Of a stretch of 64,000 nt of DNA, positions 53,529-62,628 are shown piece by piece. The notes beneath the pieces are model-generated. The model did no database searches, was not told the origin of the DNA, and saw only the letters and a list, made by a program, of their open reading frames with translations. Source of the stretch: WLMZ01 sp043753895 (lineage in GTDB: Bacteria > Actinomycetota > Acidimicrobiia > Acidimicrobiales > Ilumatobacteraceae). A program made the position numbers and the translations under genes. Position 1 is the stretch's first letter, and each line of letters begins with the position of its first letter. Location: positions 1 through 64,000 of the forward strand of contig JAYUWK010000027.1 in assembly GCA_043753895.1 (NCBI GenBank). Direction: 5' to 3'.

Positions 53529-55322
53529 CTACTTGCCGGGGCCCGCTACCTGGTTACGCTCCCATGCGGCTGACAGCGCCGCGTACTTGCCGCCGAGCGC
53601 GACGAGTTCGTCGTGGGAGCCCAACTCCAGCAGCCCGCCGTGGTCCACCACGGCGATGCGGTCAGCGCGACGAACTGTGGACAGGCGGTGCGCGACCACG
53701 ATCACCGTGCGGTCGGCCATCAACGACTCGAGTGCATGCTCCACCTCGGCCTCGGTGCCGGGATCGAGATTCGAGGTCGCTTCATCGAGCACGAGCACCG
53801 CAGGGTCCACCAGGGCGGCGCGCGCCAGCGCAACAAGTTGCCGTTCGCCAGCAGAAAGTCGTGAACCGCGCTCGCGCACCTCGGTATCGAGACCTTCGGG
53901 GAATGCGAGGAAGTGTTCGAGCACACCGATGCCCGCGAGCGACGCCACGATCTCGTCGTCGGTAGCACTGGGCCGCGCGATCGCGAGGTTGTCGCGGATG
54001 GTGCCGCTGAACAAGAAACCCTCCTGTGGCACGACGACGACGCGCCGGCGCAGCGAGTGCAGCGTTGCATCGCGCAGGTCGATGTCGGCGAACGAGACCG
54101 TGCCGCTGGTGGGGTCGTAGAGGCGCGCCATCAACTTTGCCAACGTGCTCTTGCCGGCACCCGTGGGACCGACTAACGCCAAGCGCTCACCGATACCCAC
54201 CGTGAGCGACACATGATTCAGCACCGGCCTCCCCGGCACGTATGCGAAGCTGACATCGTGCACGGCCAGCACTCCGTCGGCGGGGAGATCGACGGCATGC
54301 GCGACCTCGCCAACCTCGGGCGGCGTGTCGAGAATGCCGTACAGCTTCTGCAGCGAAGCGCCCGCGGACTGCACGGTGTTGTACAGCTGCGACAACTGCT
54401 GCACCGGGTCGAACAGGCTGCCGAGCAGCAACACGAAGGCGGTGACAACACCCAGGCTCACCGAACCGCGGTGCACCAGGTAGCCACCGACCCCCACCAT
54501 CGAAGCTGTGGCGAAGATGCCACAGAACTCGACCAGACCGAAGTACCACATCGACACTTTGATGCTGTCCATGTGCGCATCGAACAGCGCGTCGTTGCTC
54601 GCCCTGAAGCGCCGCGACTGCTCGTCCTCGCGAGCGAATGCCTGGATCACGCGGACACCACTGATGCCTTCCTGCAGGGCGCTGAGGTTGTTGCCGATGC
54701 GTTCGCGCACGGTGAGATAGGCGCGGTTCGAGTCGCGTTGGAAGCGGATCGACGCCACGACGATGATGGGGAACACCACCATTGCCAGCAGCGTGAGCTC
54801 CCAGCTCAGGAAGAACAGCAAGGCCAACGACATCACCACGAGCAACGCTGCCGAGACGAACTGCAGCAAACCCCACTGGATGAGCTCGCCCATCGACTCG
54901 ATATCGGCGGTCATTCGCGACACGAGCACGCCGGTCTTCTCGCGGTCGAAGAACGACAGGCCCTGGCGTTGCAGGTGATCGAAGACCCGCACGCGTAGAT
55001 CGCGCAGGAAACCCTCGCCGGCGCGGTTGATATAGACGAACTGCAACCGGGCGATGAAATATGCGGCGATGGTGGTGGCGATGTACGCCGCGACGGCCAT
55101 GTTCAGTGCGTGGCTGTCGTTCTTGCCGAGACCCGAGTCGATGCCGTACTTCACGATCACCGGGCCGGCAAGCGTGGTGGCCGTCCAGAACGTGACGAGC
55201 ACCAACGCTGCCTGCGTGGTGCGCCGATACGGACGGGCGAACTGCCACGAGCGGCGAATCACCTGCTTCGCGGTGTCACGATCGAGCTTGTCGTCCTCGG
55301 AGACTGAACTCATCGACCACAT
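53529..55322 (-). CDS. ABC exporter half-transporter (canonical Walker B)
   Basis: A 597-residue protein with a six-helix exporter domain (about 30-310) and an ATP-binding domain: Walker A GPTGAGKST, signature LSAGERQ (non-canonical), Walker B VLVLDEATS with the catalytic Glu, and the switch His in VVAHRLSTV. The TTG at 55328 or the ATG at 55322 may be the start; the region overlaps or abuts the stop of the partner gene. With its neighbour it should form a heterodimeric pump for lipids, glycolipids or drugs. Confidence 0.92.
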   Translation of the reverse strand: MWSMSSVSEDDKLDRDTAKQVIRRSWQFARPYRRTTQAALVLVTFWTATTLAGPVIVKYGIDSGLGKNDSHALNMAVAAYIATTIAAYFIARLQFVYINRAGEGFLRDLRVRVFDHLQRQGLSFFDREKTGVLVSRMTADIESMGELIQWGLLQFVSAALLVVMSLALLFFLSWELTLLAMVVFPIIVVASIRFQRDSNRAYLTVRERIGNNLSALQEGISGVRVIQAFAREDEQSRRFRASNDALFDAHMDSIKVSMWYFGLVEFCGIFATASMVGVGGYLVHRGSVSLGVVTAFVLLLGSLFDPVQQLSQLYNTVQSAGASLQKLYGILDTPPEVGEVAHAVDLPADGVLAVHDVSFAYVPGRPVLNHVSLTVGIGERLALVGPTGAGKSTLAKLMARLYDPTSGTVSFADIDLRDATLHSLRRRVVVVPQEGFLFSGTIRDNLAIARPSATDDEIVASLAGIGVLEHFLAFPEGLDTEVRERGSRLSAGERQLVALARAALVDPAVLVLDEATSNLDPGTEAEVEHALESLMADRTVIVVAHRLSTVRRADRIAVVDHGGLLELGSHDELVALGGKYAALSAAWERNQVAGPGK

Positions 55323-55324
55323 GA

Positions 55325-57160
55325 TCAATCAACCCCGATCGGCTCGGGAACGGCTGCGTCGATGAGCTCGGCATCCACTTCTACATCGTCGGCCTGCTCT
55401 GCCTCGGTGAACGACGCGAGCACCTCGCGGTAGCGAGCATTTCCGGCGAGTAGTTCATCGTGGGTTCCCTGCGCCGCAACACGGCCTCCATCGAGCAACA
55501 ACACGGTGTCGGCGAGTGCAATCGTGCCGGGCCGATGCGCAATCACGATGGTGGTGCGATTGCGCATGACTGTTGCCATGGCTTCGCGGATCTCGTGTTC
55601 TTTCGATGGGTCGACCGCCGACGTGGCGTCGTCGAGAATGAGTAGCCGCGGATCGGCGAGGATCGCCCTGGCGATGGCGATGCGCTGGCGCTGTCCGCCG
55701 CTGAGCGAGTAGCCGCGCTCGCCGAGCATGGTGTTGTAGCCCTCGGGGAGATGCTCGATGAATTCATCGGCGCCAGCCAGGCGGGCCGCGTGCAGGATGC
55801 GGTCCATGCCGGCATCTGGATCGGAGTAGGCGATGTTCGCGGCAACGGTGTCGTGGAACAGCAGCGTGTCCTCGAACACCACCCCCACCGCATGGCGCAG
55901 TTCGTGCAGCCGCAGGGTGCGCAGGTCGCAGCCATCGAGCTCGATACTGCCGCTCTGCACGTCGTAGAAACGCAGCATCAACCGGGTGATGGTCGACTTG
56001 CCGCTTCCGGTACCACCGACGAGAGCGACCGACGTTCCCGCTGGAATGGAGACATCGAAACCGTCGAGCACCGGCCGCTCAGGGTCGTACCCGAAGCGCA
56101 CATCGCGCAGGACCACTGCGCCCAGCGGTGGCGCTTGCGGCAGCGATACCGGATTCGCGGGGTCGGTGACGGTGGACTCGGTGGACAGCACCTTCTGCAC
56201 ACGTTGCAACGCCACTGCGGCGCGTTGGCCAGTGGCGAGTGTCTGACCGATGTTGCGCATCGGCCAGATCAGCAGCATCACGCTCGCGTTGAACTCCACG
56301 AGCTGGCCCACTGTCATCTCGCCGCGGAGCACGCGATGGCCGCCGATGGCCAGCACGCCGATGAGTCCGAGCGACGGGAGAATGTCGATGGCCGGAAGGA
56401 AGCGGCTACGGATCTTCGCAGCGTCCAACGACACCGCCCGGATCTGATCGGCCTCGGCGAGCAGCTTGCGCGCCTGCACGGCTTCTGCACCGAAGCCCTT
56501 TACGACGCGCACACCCGAGATCGACTCCTCCACCACCGTGGCGAGCGCAGCCTGACGGTTTTGCACGGCCATCACCGCTGGATGGATCTTGCTGCTGAAG
56601 CGCCGCGCCGACAGGTTCACCAGCGGCAACGGCGCCAACGCCACCAACGCGAGCAGCGGATCGTTCGTGAGCAACAGAACGAGGATCGCGAGCACCTGGA
56701 ACAAGTTGCTGATGGTGAGCGGAATCATCACCACGAAGCCCTGCAACTGCTGCAGGTCGCTGGACGCGCGGCTCATCAGCTGACCGGTTTGGGCGTGATC
56801 GTGATAGCCCACGTTGAGGCGGATGATGTGATTGAAAAGGCGTTCGCGCAGGCGCTGCTCGGTGATGCGACTCTCACGGAAGGCCACCCAGCGACGCCAT
56901 GCGGTGAAGATGCCAGCAATCACGCCGACCGCTCCGATGATGAGCGACCACTTCAGCAACGACTCGTTGCCAGCGATGCCGTGGTCGATGCCGTTGCGGA
57001 TGAGCCGCGGGATCGACACCTTCGCAGCCGCCCAAAGAACGCCGACGACGATGCCGGTGATGAGACCGCGTTTCTGCTCGGCCAGGAGTCCAGTGAGTAA
57101 CCGCCAGGGTGTGCGCTCGGGGGCGGGCTGCGCCTGCGCCGCATCGACCACCTCATTCAC
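55325..57160 (-). CDS. ABC exporter half-transporter (degenerate Walker B)
   Basis: A 611-residue exporter half. The membrane domain spans about residues 25-320; the ATP domain has Walker A GGTGSGKST, a canonical LSGGQRQRIAIARA signature and Walker B LLILDDATS, where the catalytic Glu is Asp. Its switch His is in VIAHRPGTI. Degenerate and canonical motifs complement those of the next gene, as in heterodimeric exporters of the TM287/288 and BmrCD type. The start is GTG. It is the first gene of the pair. Confidence 0.92.
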   Translation of the reverse strand: MNEVVDAAQAQPAPERTPWRLLTGLLAEQKRGLITGIVVGVLWAAAKVSIPRLIRNGIDHGIAGNESLLKWSLIIGAVGVIAGIFTAWRRWVAFRESRITEQRLRERLFNHIIRLNVGYHDHAQTGQLMSRASSDLQQLQGFVVMIPLTISNLFQVLAILVLLLTNDPLLALVALAPLPLVNLSARRFSSKIHPAVMAVQNRQAALATVVEESISGVRVVKGFGAEAVQARKLLAEADQIRAVSLDAAKIRSRFLPAIDILPSLGLIGVLAIGGHRVLRGEMTVGQLVEFNASVMLLIWPMRNIGQTLATGQRAAVALQRVQKVLSTESTVTDPANPVSLPQAPPLGAVVLRDVRFGYDPERPVLDGFDVSIPAGTSVALVGGTGSGKSTITRLMLRFYDVQSGSIELDGCDLRTLRLHELRHAVGVVFEDTLLFHDTVAANIAYSDPDAGMDRILHAARLAGADEFIEHLPEGYNTMLGERGYSLSGGQRQRIAIARAILADPRLLILDDATSAVDPSKEHEIREAMATVMRNRTTIVIAHRPGTIALADTVLLLDGGRVAAQGTHDELLAGNARYREVLASFTEAEQADDVEVDAELIDAAVPEPIGVD

Positions 57161-57274
57161 ATGATCCCCTGTTCGTCAACTGCCCTGACCCGATTTCCTC
57201 ATCAAGGGTAGCGGTTCGTCCCACAGCGATCAGGGTCGAATTCGGCCGCGACGAGGATCGACTATCGTGCGCAC

Positions 57275-58027
57275 GTGAACATCTTTGCGTGGATTCTCGT
57301 GGGAGCTTTCGCCGGCGTTCTCGCCCGGTGGATCGTGAAGGACCAGCGCAGTGGGTGTCTGTACACAATCATCGTGGGCATCCTCGGCGCCCTCATCGGC
57401 GGCTGGCTGATGAACGCGAGCGGCCACAAGGGTGTCAACAACTTCGACCTCCGCTCGATTGCTGTCTCCGCGGTGGGCGCCGTGCTACTCCTGCTGCTGC
57501 TCGAAGCCGTGAGCGCCGCCGCCGATAGCGGAGCGGCAAATCACCAACAGAAAGCGACCTGTCAGATGACCGAGATCTCCGTGAGCCAGACCGTCAACGC
57601 ATCACCCGATCGTGTATGGAGCCTGATCAGCGATGTCACCCGCATGGGCGACTGGTCGCCGGAAACTAAGGCGTGTGCGTGGACCAAGGGCGCGACCGGA
57701 CCCGCCGTTGGCGCGAAGTTCACCGGCAACAATGAAAACGGCAAGAAGAAGTGGAGCACGGTCTGCACGGTGTCGGCGTGCGAGCCCGGCCGCAATTTCG
57801 TGTTCGACGTGAACGTCGGTCCCATCAAGGTGGCGCGTTGGTCGTATGCCATCGAGGCGGGCGAGGGCGACACCTGCACGATCACCGAGACATGGACCGA
57901 TCGGCGCGGCTGGCTCGTCACCAAGATGGGCAAGCCGCTGAGTGGCGTCGACGACCGCAGCGAGCACAACCGTGCTGGCATGGTGACCACGTTGGCCAAC
58001 CTCGCCGCCGCAGCCGAACAACACTAA
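57275..58027 (+). CDS. GlsB/YeaQ-type membrane domain fused to an SRPBCC domain
   Basis: A 250-residue protein read without interruption. Residues 1-85 form a GlsB/YeaQ/YmgE-like small membrane protein (VGAFAGVLARWIVKD, GILGALIGGWLMN, three hydrophobic segments). Residues 98-250 form a SRPBCC (START-like) ligand-binding domain (VNASPDRVWSLISDVTRMGDWSPE, ITETWTDRRGW). The two are usually separate proteins. An internal ATG at residue 98 could start a separate SRPBCC protein but has no visible ribosome-binding site. The start is GTG at 57275. The ligand is unknown. Confidence 0.8.
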   Translation: MNIFAWILVGAFAGVLARWIVKDQRSGCLYTIIVGILGALIGGWLMNASGHKGVNNFDLRSIAVSAVGAVLLLLLLEAVSAAADSGAANHQQKATCQMTEISVSQTVNASPDRVWSLISDVTRMGDWSPETKACAWTKGATGPAVGAKFTGNNENGKKKWSTVCTVSACEPGRNFVFDVNVGPIKVARWSYAIEAGEGDTCTITETWTDRRGWLVTKMGKPLSGVDDRSEHNRAGMVTTLANLAAAAEQH

Positions 58028-58076
58028 ACTGGCCCATCTGTCACAGCGGCCCAGCACAACGGGCTACCGTTTGGCC

Positions 58077-59483
58077 GTGACTGCTCTGCAAGACCGACCC
58101 GAGACCAGCCCATTTCTCGAGGGCGAGTTTGCCCCTGTCTACGACGAGCTCGATGTTGGCGAACTGCGCGTCACCGGGCAGATCCCAACCGCCCTCAACG
58201 GCGTCTACATGCGCAACGGGGCGAACCCCCAGTTCGCACCATCGGGCCGCTACCACTGGTTCGACGGCGACGGTATGGTGCACGCGGTTTTCCTTGATGG
58301 TGGCACGGCGCGCTACCGGAACCGCTGGGTGGCCACGCCGGGACTCGGCCACGAGCGCACTGCGGGGCATTCGCTCTTCGGCGGCATCCTCAACTTCACG
58401 TTCCCCCCCGAAGCGCTCATGGCCGAATGTGGCATCTTCAAGAACGCAGCGAACACCAACATCGTGCGCCACGCCGGACGGTACCTGGCGCTGTGGGAGG
58501 GCGGGTTCCCCATCGAGATCACCGGCGAGCTCGAGACGCGCGGCCTGTTCGACTTCGGCGGTCGACTCACCGGTGCGATGACCGCTCACCCGAAGTGGTG
58601 CCCGGAAACCGGCGAGCTGATTTTCTTTGGCTACGACCCTGTGGCGGGGCCACCGTTCCTGCGCCATCATGTTGCCGATCGCAATGGCGTGCTCACCCAC
58701 ACCGCCGACATCGAGCTGCCGCGCGGCGTGATGATGCACGACTTCCTCACCACACGCCACTACAGCATCTTCTTCGATTTTCCCGCGGTGATCGCGGCAA
58801 CGATGGCCGGCGAGTCGATGTGGCAACCCGACCTCGGTGCTCGTATCGGCGTGATGCCGCGCCATGGCACCAACTCCGACGTGAAGTGGTTCGGCATCGA
58901 CGCATGCTTCGTGTTCCACTTCCTCAACGCGTGGGAGCAGGGCGACGAGATCGTGGCGTACGGCTGTCGCATGCCGAGCATCGACCTCGATTTCGAAGCG
59001 GGCGAGAACGACATCGCCGACCTCACCACACTCGATGGCGTCGGCCTGACCAAATGGACGCTGAACTTGGCCACGGGATCGGCGCGCGAGGAGATGGTGC
59101 ACGATCTGCGCAGCGATTTCCCGCGCCTGCACGACGACCTGCTCGGCCTGCCCCATCGCTACGGTTACGCCTCCACCACCCTCGACGGACCGATGACCAT
59201 CGGCTTCAACGGCATCGTGCGCTACGACCTGCAGACCGGTAGCGATCTCACCTACGCGTTCGGTGAGGGCACGAGCATTGGCGAGGCGGTGTTCGCCGCA
59301 GATCCCACCGGCTCGGCCGAGGACGATGGTTGGCTGATGGTGTTCGCCACAGACAAAGGCACAGCCACCACCGATCTGTGCATTTTCGATGGCCACGATC
59401 TGGCCGCCGGCCCCGTGGCCCGAGTGCACATGCCGCGCCGCGTGCCCGCCGGCTTTCACGGCAACTGGATGCCGAACCCGTAG
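58077..59483 (+). CDS. carotenoid cleavage oxygenase (RPE65/CCD family)
   Basis: A 468-residue iron enzyme with a seven-bladed propeller. The four iron-ligand histidines are visible: His171 (TAHPKWCPETGE), His221 (MMHDFLTTRHYSIFF), His281 (FHFLNAWEQGDE) and His461 (GFHGNWMP). NGVYMRNGANPQF and HWFDGDGMVHAV are typical family segments. It cleaves a double bond of a carotenoid, apocarotenoid or stilbene. GTG at 58077 is preferred over the TTG two codons earlier. An acyl-CoA dehydrogenase gene follows. Confidence 0.92.
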   Translation: MTALQDRPETSPFLEGEFAPVYDELDVGELRVTGQIPTALNGVYMRNGANPQFAPSGRYHWFDGDGMVHAVFLDGGTARYRNRWVATPGLGHERTAGHSLFGGILNFTFPPEALMAECGIFKNAANTNIVRHAGRYLALWEGGFPIEITGELETRGLFDFGGRLTGAMTAHPKWCPETGELIFFGYDPVAGPPFLRHHVADRNGVLTHTADIELPRGVMMHDFLTTRHYSIFFDFPAVIAATMAGESMWQPDLGARIGVMPRHGTNSDVKWFGIDACFVFHFLNAWEQGDEIVAYGCRMPSIDLDFEAGENDIADLTTLDGVGLTKWTLNLATGSAREEMVHDLRSDFPRLHDDLLGLPHRYGYASTTLDGPMTIGFNGIVRYDLQTGSDLTYAFGEGTSIGEAVFAADPTGSAEDDGWLMVFATDKGTATTDLCIFDGHDLAAGPVARVHMPRRVPAGFHGNWMPNP

Positions 59484-59549
59484 GCACACGAACACGGCAG
59501 CGATCGGCCGGTGGAAGAACGCCGAGGGCGACCTCCTAACATCGCGACT

Positions 59550-60800
59550 ATGGCCAACATTTCTGCTGAACAGGTTCGCTCCGAGGTCGCTACATGGCTC
59601 GACGAGGCGTGGGATGCCACCATCACGTGCGCCCAGTGGTGGCAGCGTCTGGCCGCCAGCGGGTACGCATCGCCGATGCTGCCCGAGGCGATGGGCGGCA
59701 AGGGTTACACACGCGATCTCGCCATGGCCGTGAGCGCAGCCATGGGCGAGAGCGGCGTGGTCGGCCCACCCATGGGCTTGGGCCTCATGCTTGCCGCACC
59801 CACCATTGCGGTGCATGGTTCACCCGAGCAGCAGGCCGCGTACATCCCGCGCATCCTCGACGGCACCGATGCCTGGTGCCAGTTGTTCAGCGAACCGGGC
59901 GCGGGCAGCGACCTGGCGGGCCTCGGCACCAAGGCCGAACTCGATGGCGACGAATACGTGATCACCGGCCAGAAGGTGTGGACCAGCGGCGGCCAGCATG
60001 CCGACTGGGGCATGCTGCTCGCCCGCACCAACGCCGATGCCCCCAAGCATCAGGGCATTTCGTACTTTGCATTCCACATGCATCAGCCCGGTGTCGAGGT
60101 TCGGCCGCTGCGCGAGATGACCGGTCGCGCGATGTTCAACGAGGTGTTCATCGATGAAGCTCGCGTGCCCGCGGCCAACGTAATCGGCGGCCTGAACAAT
60201 GGGTGGGCGGTGGCAAACACCACGCTGATGGTCGAGCGCGCCAGCATCGGCGGTGGTGGCGGTGCAGGTCTGGGCGTGGCCCTGCCGGGTTCGATCGCAG
60301 GCCACATGCAACGTCAAGTGGGCGACTTCGTGGCGTCGCGCACCGGCACTGCGGCTGGCGCAGTTGGCGGCAACACCGTGAAGCTGTTCACCGCGCTCGC
60401 CCGTCAGACCGGTTGCATCGACGACCCCATCGTGCGTCAGGGCATCGCCGAACTGCACACGCTCACCGAGCTGAACAAGCTCAACATCATGCGTGCCCGC
60501 AGCGGGCAGGGCAGCACACAGGTTGAGGGCAACCTCGCCAAGTTGTTGCTCACCCACACCCTGCGTCGTGCCCGCGAGATCGGCAATCACATCATCGGCG
60601 CGCAGGGAATGTTGTGGGGCAGCGATTCGCTGTCAAAGGGCGCTGTGCAAGAACTCACTGTGTTCTCGCCGGGCCCGGCCATCTATGGCGGCACGGATCA
60701 AATCCAGCGCAACATCGCGGCCGAGCGCGGATTGGGCCTGCCCAAGGAGCCGGGCGATTTCCGCACCACGCCGTACCGCGAGCTCCCCAAGAACGGCTGA
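59550..60800 (+). CDS. acyl-CoA dehydrogenase
   Basis: A 416-residue FAD enzyme: LPEAMGGKGYTRDLAM, LFSEPGAGSDLAGLGTKA (FAD/substrate), ITGQKVWTSGG, REMTGRAMFNEVFIDEARVPAANVIG in parts, and IYGGTDQIQRNIAAERGLGLP. The Glu present in the YEGT motif of medium-chain enzymes is Gly here (YGGT), so the catalytic base must be elsewhere, as in several FadE subfamilies. ATG at 59550 gives the usual N-terminus. The substrate chain is unknown. Confidence 0.92.
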   Translation: MANISAEQVRSEVATWLDEAWDATITCAQWWQRLAASGYASPMLPEAMGGKGYTRDLAMAVSAAMGESGVVGPPMGLGLMLAAPTIAVHGSPEQQAAYIPRILDGTDAWCQLFSEPGAGSDLAGLGTKAELDGDEYVITGQKVWTSGGQHADWGMLLARTNADAPKHQGISYFAFHMHQPGVEVRPLREMTGRAMFNEVFIDEARVPAANVIGGLNNGWAVANTTLMVERASIGGGGGAGLGVALPGSIAGHMQRQVGDFVASRTGTAAGAVGGNTVKLFTALARQTGCIDDPIVRQGIAELHTLTELNKLNIMRARSGQGSTQVEGNLAKLLLTHTLRRAREIGNHIIGAQGMLWGSDSLSKGAVQELTVFSPGPAIYGGTDQIQRNIAAERGLGLPKEPGDFRTTPYRELPKNG

Positions 60801-60825
60801 CCCGCTGCAGGTCGACATCGCGACA

Positions 60826-60856
60826 CGTAGGGACGCGACACGTCGCGGTCGCTACG
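60826..60856. terminator. hairpin between convergent genes
   Basis: A 31-base near-perfect inverted repeat: CGTAG (60826-60830) pairs with CTACG (60852-60856), with further pairs GAC/GTC and GCGAC/GTCGC inside, one mismatch and one bulge. It covers the end of the ArsC-like gene and lies 26 bases after the acyl-CoA dehydrogenase stop. Confidence 0.55.
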
Positions 60857-61214
60857 CGTAGGTACGCAATGCCTCGGTAATGCGATCCTTCGGGCGACCG
60901 ATGAGTGCTGTCTTCGGCGTGACCAGCACGGGCCGCTGTAGTAACGCCTTGTGCTTCACGAGCACGGCGATCACCTGCTCGGCGGTGGCGACATCGGCAT
61001 CGGAGAGTCCGAGCTTGGCGAAGTTGGCGTCGCGGCGCACCAAATCGGTGACTGGATCCTCGAGCTTGGCGACGATGCCAGCCAACGTTGCGGCGTCAGG
61101 CGGGGTCTTGAGGTACAACACGATGTCGGCGTCGACGCCCAACTCCTGAGCAATGCGCACGGCATTGACCGAGGAGTTTCAATTCGGGTTGTGATAGATC
61201 GTGATCTGCGCCAT
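60852..61214 (-). CDS. ArsC/YfgD-like reductase with predicted selenocysteine (in-frame UGA)
   Basis: A 120-residue ArsC-family (thioredoxin-fold) protein when the UGA at 61181-61179 is read as selenocysteine. The N-terminus is MAQITIYHNPN-U-NSSVNAV; ArsC and YfgD proteins have HNPxC at exactly this place. The rest matches the family: LYLKTPPD, DLVRRDANFAKLGL (Arg60-like), LLQRPVLV (Arg94-like) and LIGRPKDRI (Arg107-like). A SECIS-like hairpin starts one base after the UGA. If UGA were a stop, an ATG at 61160 would give a 102-residue protein without its active site. The message may be nearly leaderless, as no ribosome-binding site is evident. A Cys-to-stop mutation is the alternative. Confidence 0.8.
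61141..61181 (-). promoter_or_regulatory. putative bacterial SECIS element with Sec UGA codon
   Basis: Minus strand: UGA at 61181-61179, then a stem AACUCCU (61178-61172) / AGGAGUU (61147-61141), an internal loop (CGGU / CUC), a second stem CAAUGC (61167-61162) / GCAUUG (61156-61151) and a five-base apical loop CGUGC (61161-61157). Both stems are perfect. A G lies within the first two loop bases, about 19 bases from the UGA, as the bacterial SECIS consensus requires. It would recruit SelB with Sec-tRNA. Confidence 0.75.
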
Positions 61215-61260
61215 GGGCCAAGGTTACGTCGGATGCCCACAGAAGACGAGAGAGGATTCC

Positions 61261-62628
61261 ATGCAACCAGACGCCGACACGACACATGCGCACCGCAGTC
61301 ACGTGCAGTGCTGCCTCGATCGTGCTGATGCCTCCGGCGACGCGGGCGCAGCGGCGCTGTTGCAGCGACGCGATGTGGCCGCGCTACGCGAGGCTGCCGT
61401 GTTGGATGTACTTCGTGACGATGGCGCAGAGCCATCTGCGCTCGCGGGCCTGACGTTGACGGTCAAGGCATGCTTCGATGTCGCCGGATGGGTCACCCAC
61501 GCCGGCTCGAGGGTGCTCGCGGATCAGACACCGCCCGCAGTAGATGCGCCCGCGGTAGCGACACTTCGGCGCGCCGGTGCAGTGCTGATCGCGCAGACCA
61601 ACATGACCGAGTTCGCGTATGGCGCGCTGGGTCTCAACGACACATATGGCACACCGATCAACCCGCTCTTTCCCAGCGAGCCGGGCGACGTACGGGTCAG
61701 CGGCGGTTCCACATCGGGTGGCGCGGTCGCGGTTGCGTTGGGTATCGCCGACATCTCGCTGGGTTCGGACACCAGCGGCTCGGTTCGCATCCCAGCAGCG
61801 TTCTGCGGGGTAGCGGCATTCAAGCCCTCGCGCGGCCGCTACCCGGATGCCGCCATGGTGTACCTGTCGCCCACGTTCGATGTGCCCGGCATCGTGGCTG
61901 CATCAGCCGAGATGTGTCGGCGCATCGATGCCGTACTGGTGAACGACGGGCCGGTCAACGGCGGGCTGGCCGACGACGTTTCGCTCAACGCTGTCACAAC
62001 AGCGTCGGTGCGCGGCCGACGCCTGATTGTGCCCGACGACATCACCTTTGGTGTCGACCCCATGATTGCGACGGTGTTCAACACGTGGGTCGCCACACTC
62101 GTCGAAGCAGGTGTCGAGATCATACTTATGCCGATGCCCGGCCTCGCCGAGGCCGGAATTGTTGCGCGCAAGGCCGGCATCATCTCCGCAGAGGCGTACA
62201 TGCTGCATCGCGACAGACTGCAGAGCCGCGGCCATCTCTACGATCCGCGCGTCGGATCTCGTATCGCAGCCGGGGTCGACGTGCGCGCTCACGACTACGC
62301 CGCCGGCCTCGCACGCCTGCGCGTTCTCTCGCAAGGCTACGACGCCGATCTCGACCGAGTTCGCGCCGACGCAGTGCTCACTCCGACGGTGGGCATCCTC
62401 CCGCCGCGGATTGCGGACCTGTACGACAACGACGCCTATCTGACCGCCAATGCACAGGCCTTCCGCCTGACCGAATTCGCGAATCGTCTCGACCTCCCCA
62501 GCATCACTCTGCCGGGCTCGCTCACGCAGCGCCGGCCGATCGGACTGTTGCTCACCGGGCGTCGCGGTGGCGACGCCGACCTGCTCGATCTCGCTGTACG
62601 CATCGAACGCTTCCTCACCGATTCCTGA
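61261..62628 (+). CDS. amidase signature family protein
   Basis: A 455-residue amidase with the Ser-cisSer-Lys triad: Lys in LTLTVKACFDVAG, the glycine-rich loop SGGSTSGGAVAVALG, and the nucleophilic Ser in LGSDTSGSVRIPA. Relatives hydrolyse amides, indoleacetamide, aryl-amides or act in GatCAB. The absence of GatB/GatC nearby and the divergent C-terminus suggest a stand-alone amidase of unknown substrate. The ATG at 61261 has GAGAGG six bases upstream. Divergent from the ArsC-like gene, 46 bases away. Confidence 0.92.
   Translation: MQPDADTTHAHRSHVQCCLDRADASGDAGAAALLQRRDVAALREAAVLDVLRDDGAEPSALAGLTLTVKACFDVAGWVTHAGSRVLADQTPPAVDAPAVATLRRAGAVLIAQTNMTEFAYGALGLNDTYGTPINPLFPSEPGDVRVSGGSTSGGAVAVALGIADISLGSDTSGSVRIPAAFCGVAAFKPSRGRYPDAAMVYLSPTFDVPGIVAASAEMCRRIDAVLVNDGPVNGGLADDVSLNAVTTASVRGRRLIVPDDITFGVDPMIATVFNTWVATLVEAGVEIILMPMPGLAEAGIVARKAGIISAEAYMLHRDRLQSRGHLYDPRVGSRIAAGVDVRAHDYAAGLARLRVLSQGYDADLDRVRADAVLTPTVGILPPRIADLYDNDAYLTANAQAFRLTEFANRLDLPSITLPGSLTQRRPIGLLLTGRRGGDADLLDLAVRIERFLTDS

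Noticed and set aside
60852..61160. Reading the ArsC-like gene from the ATG at 61160 as a normal 102-residue protein
   Set aside because: This start would drop the first beta strand and the active-site loop, while the upstream codons continue the family alignment across the UGA.
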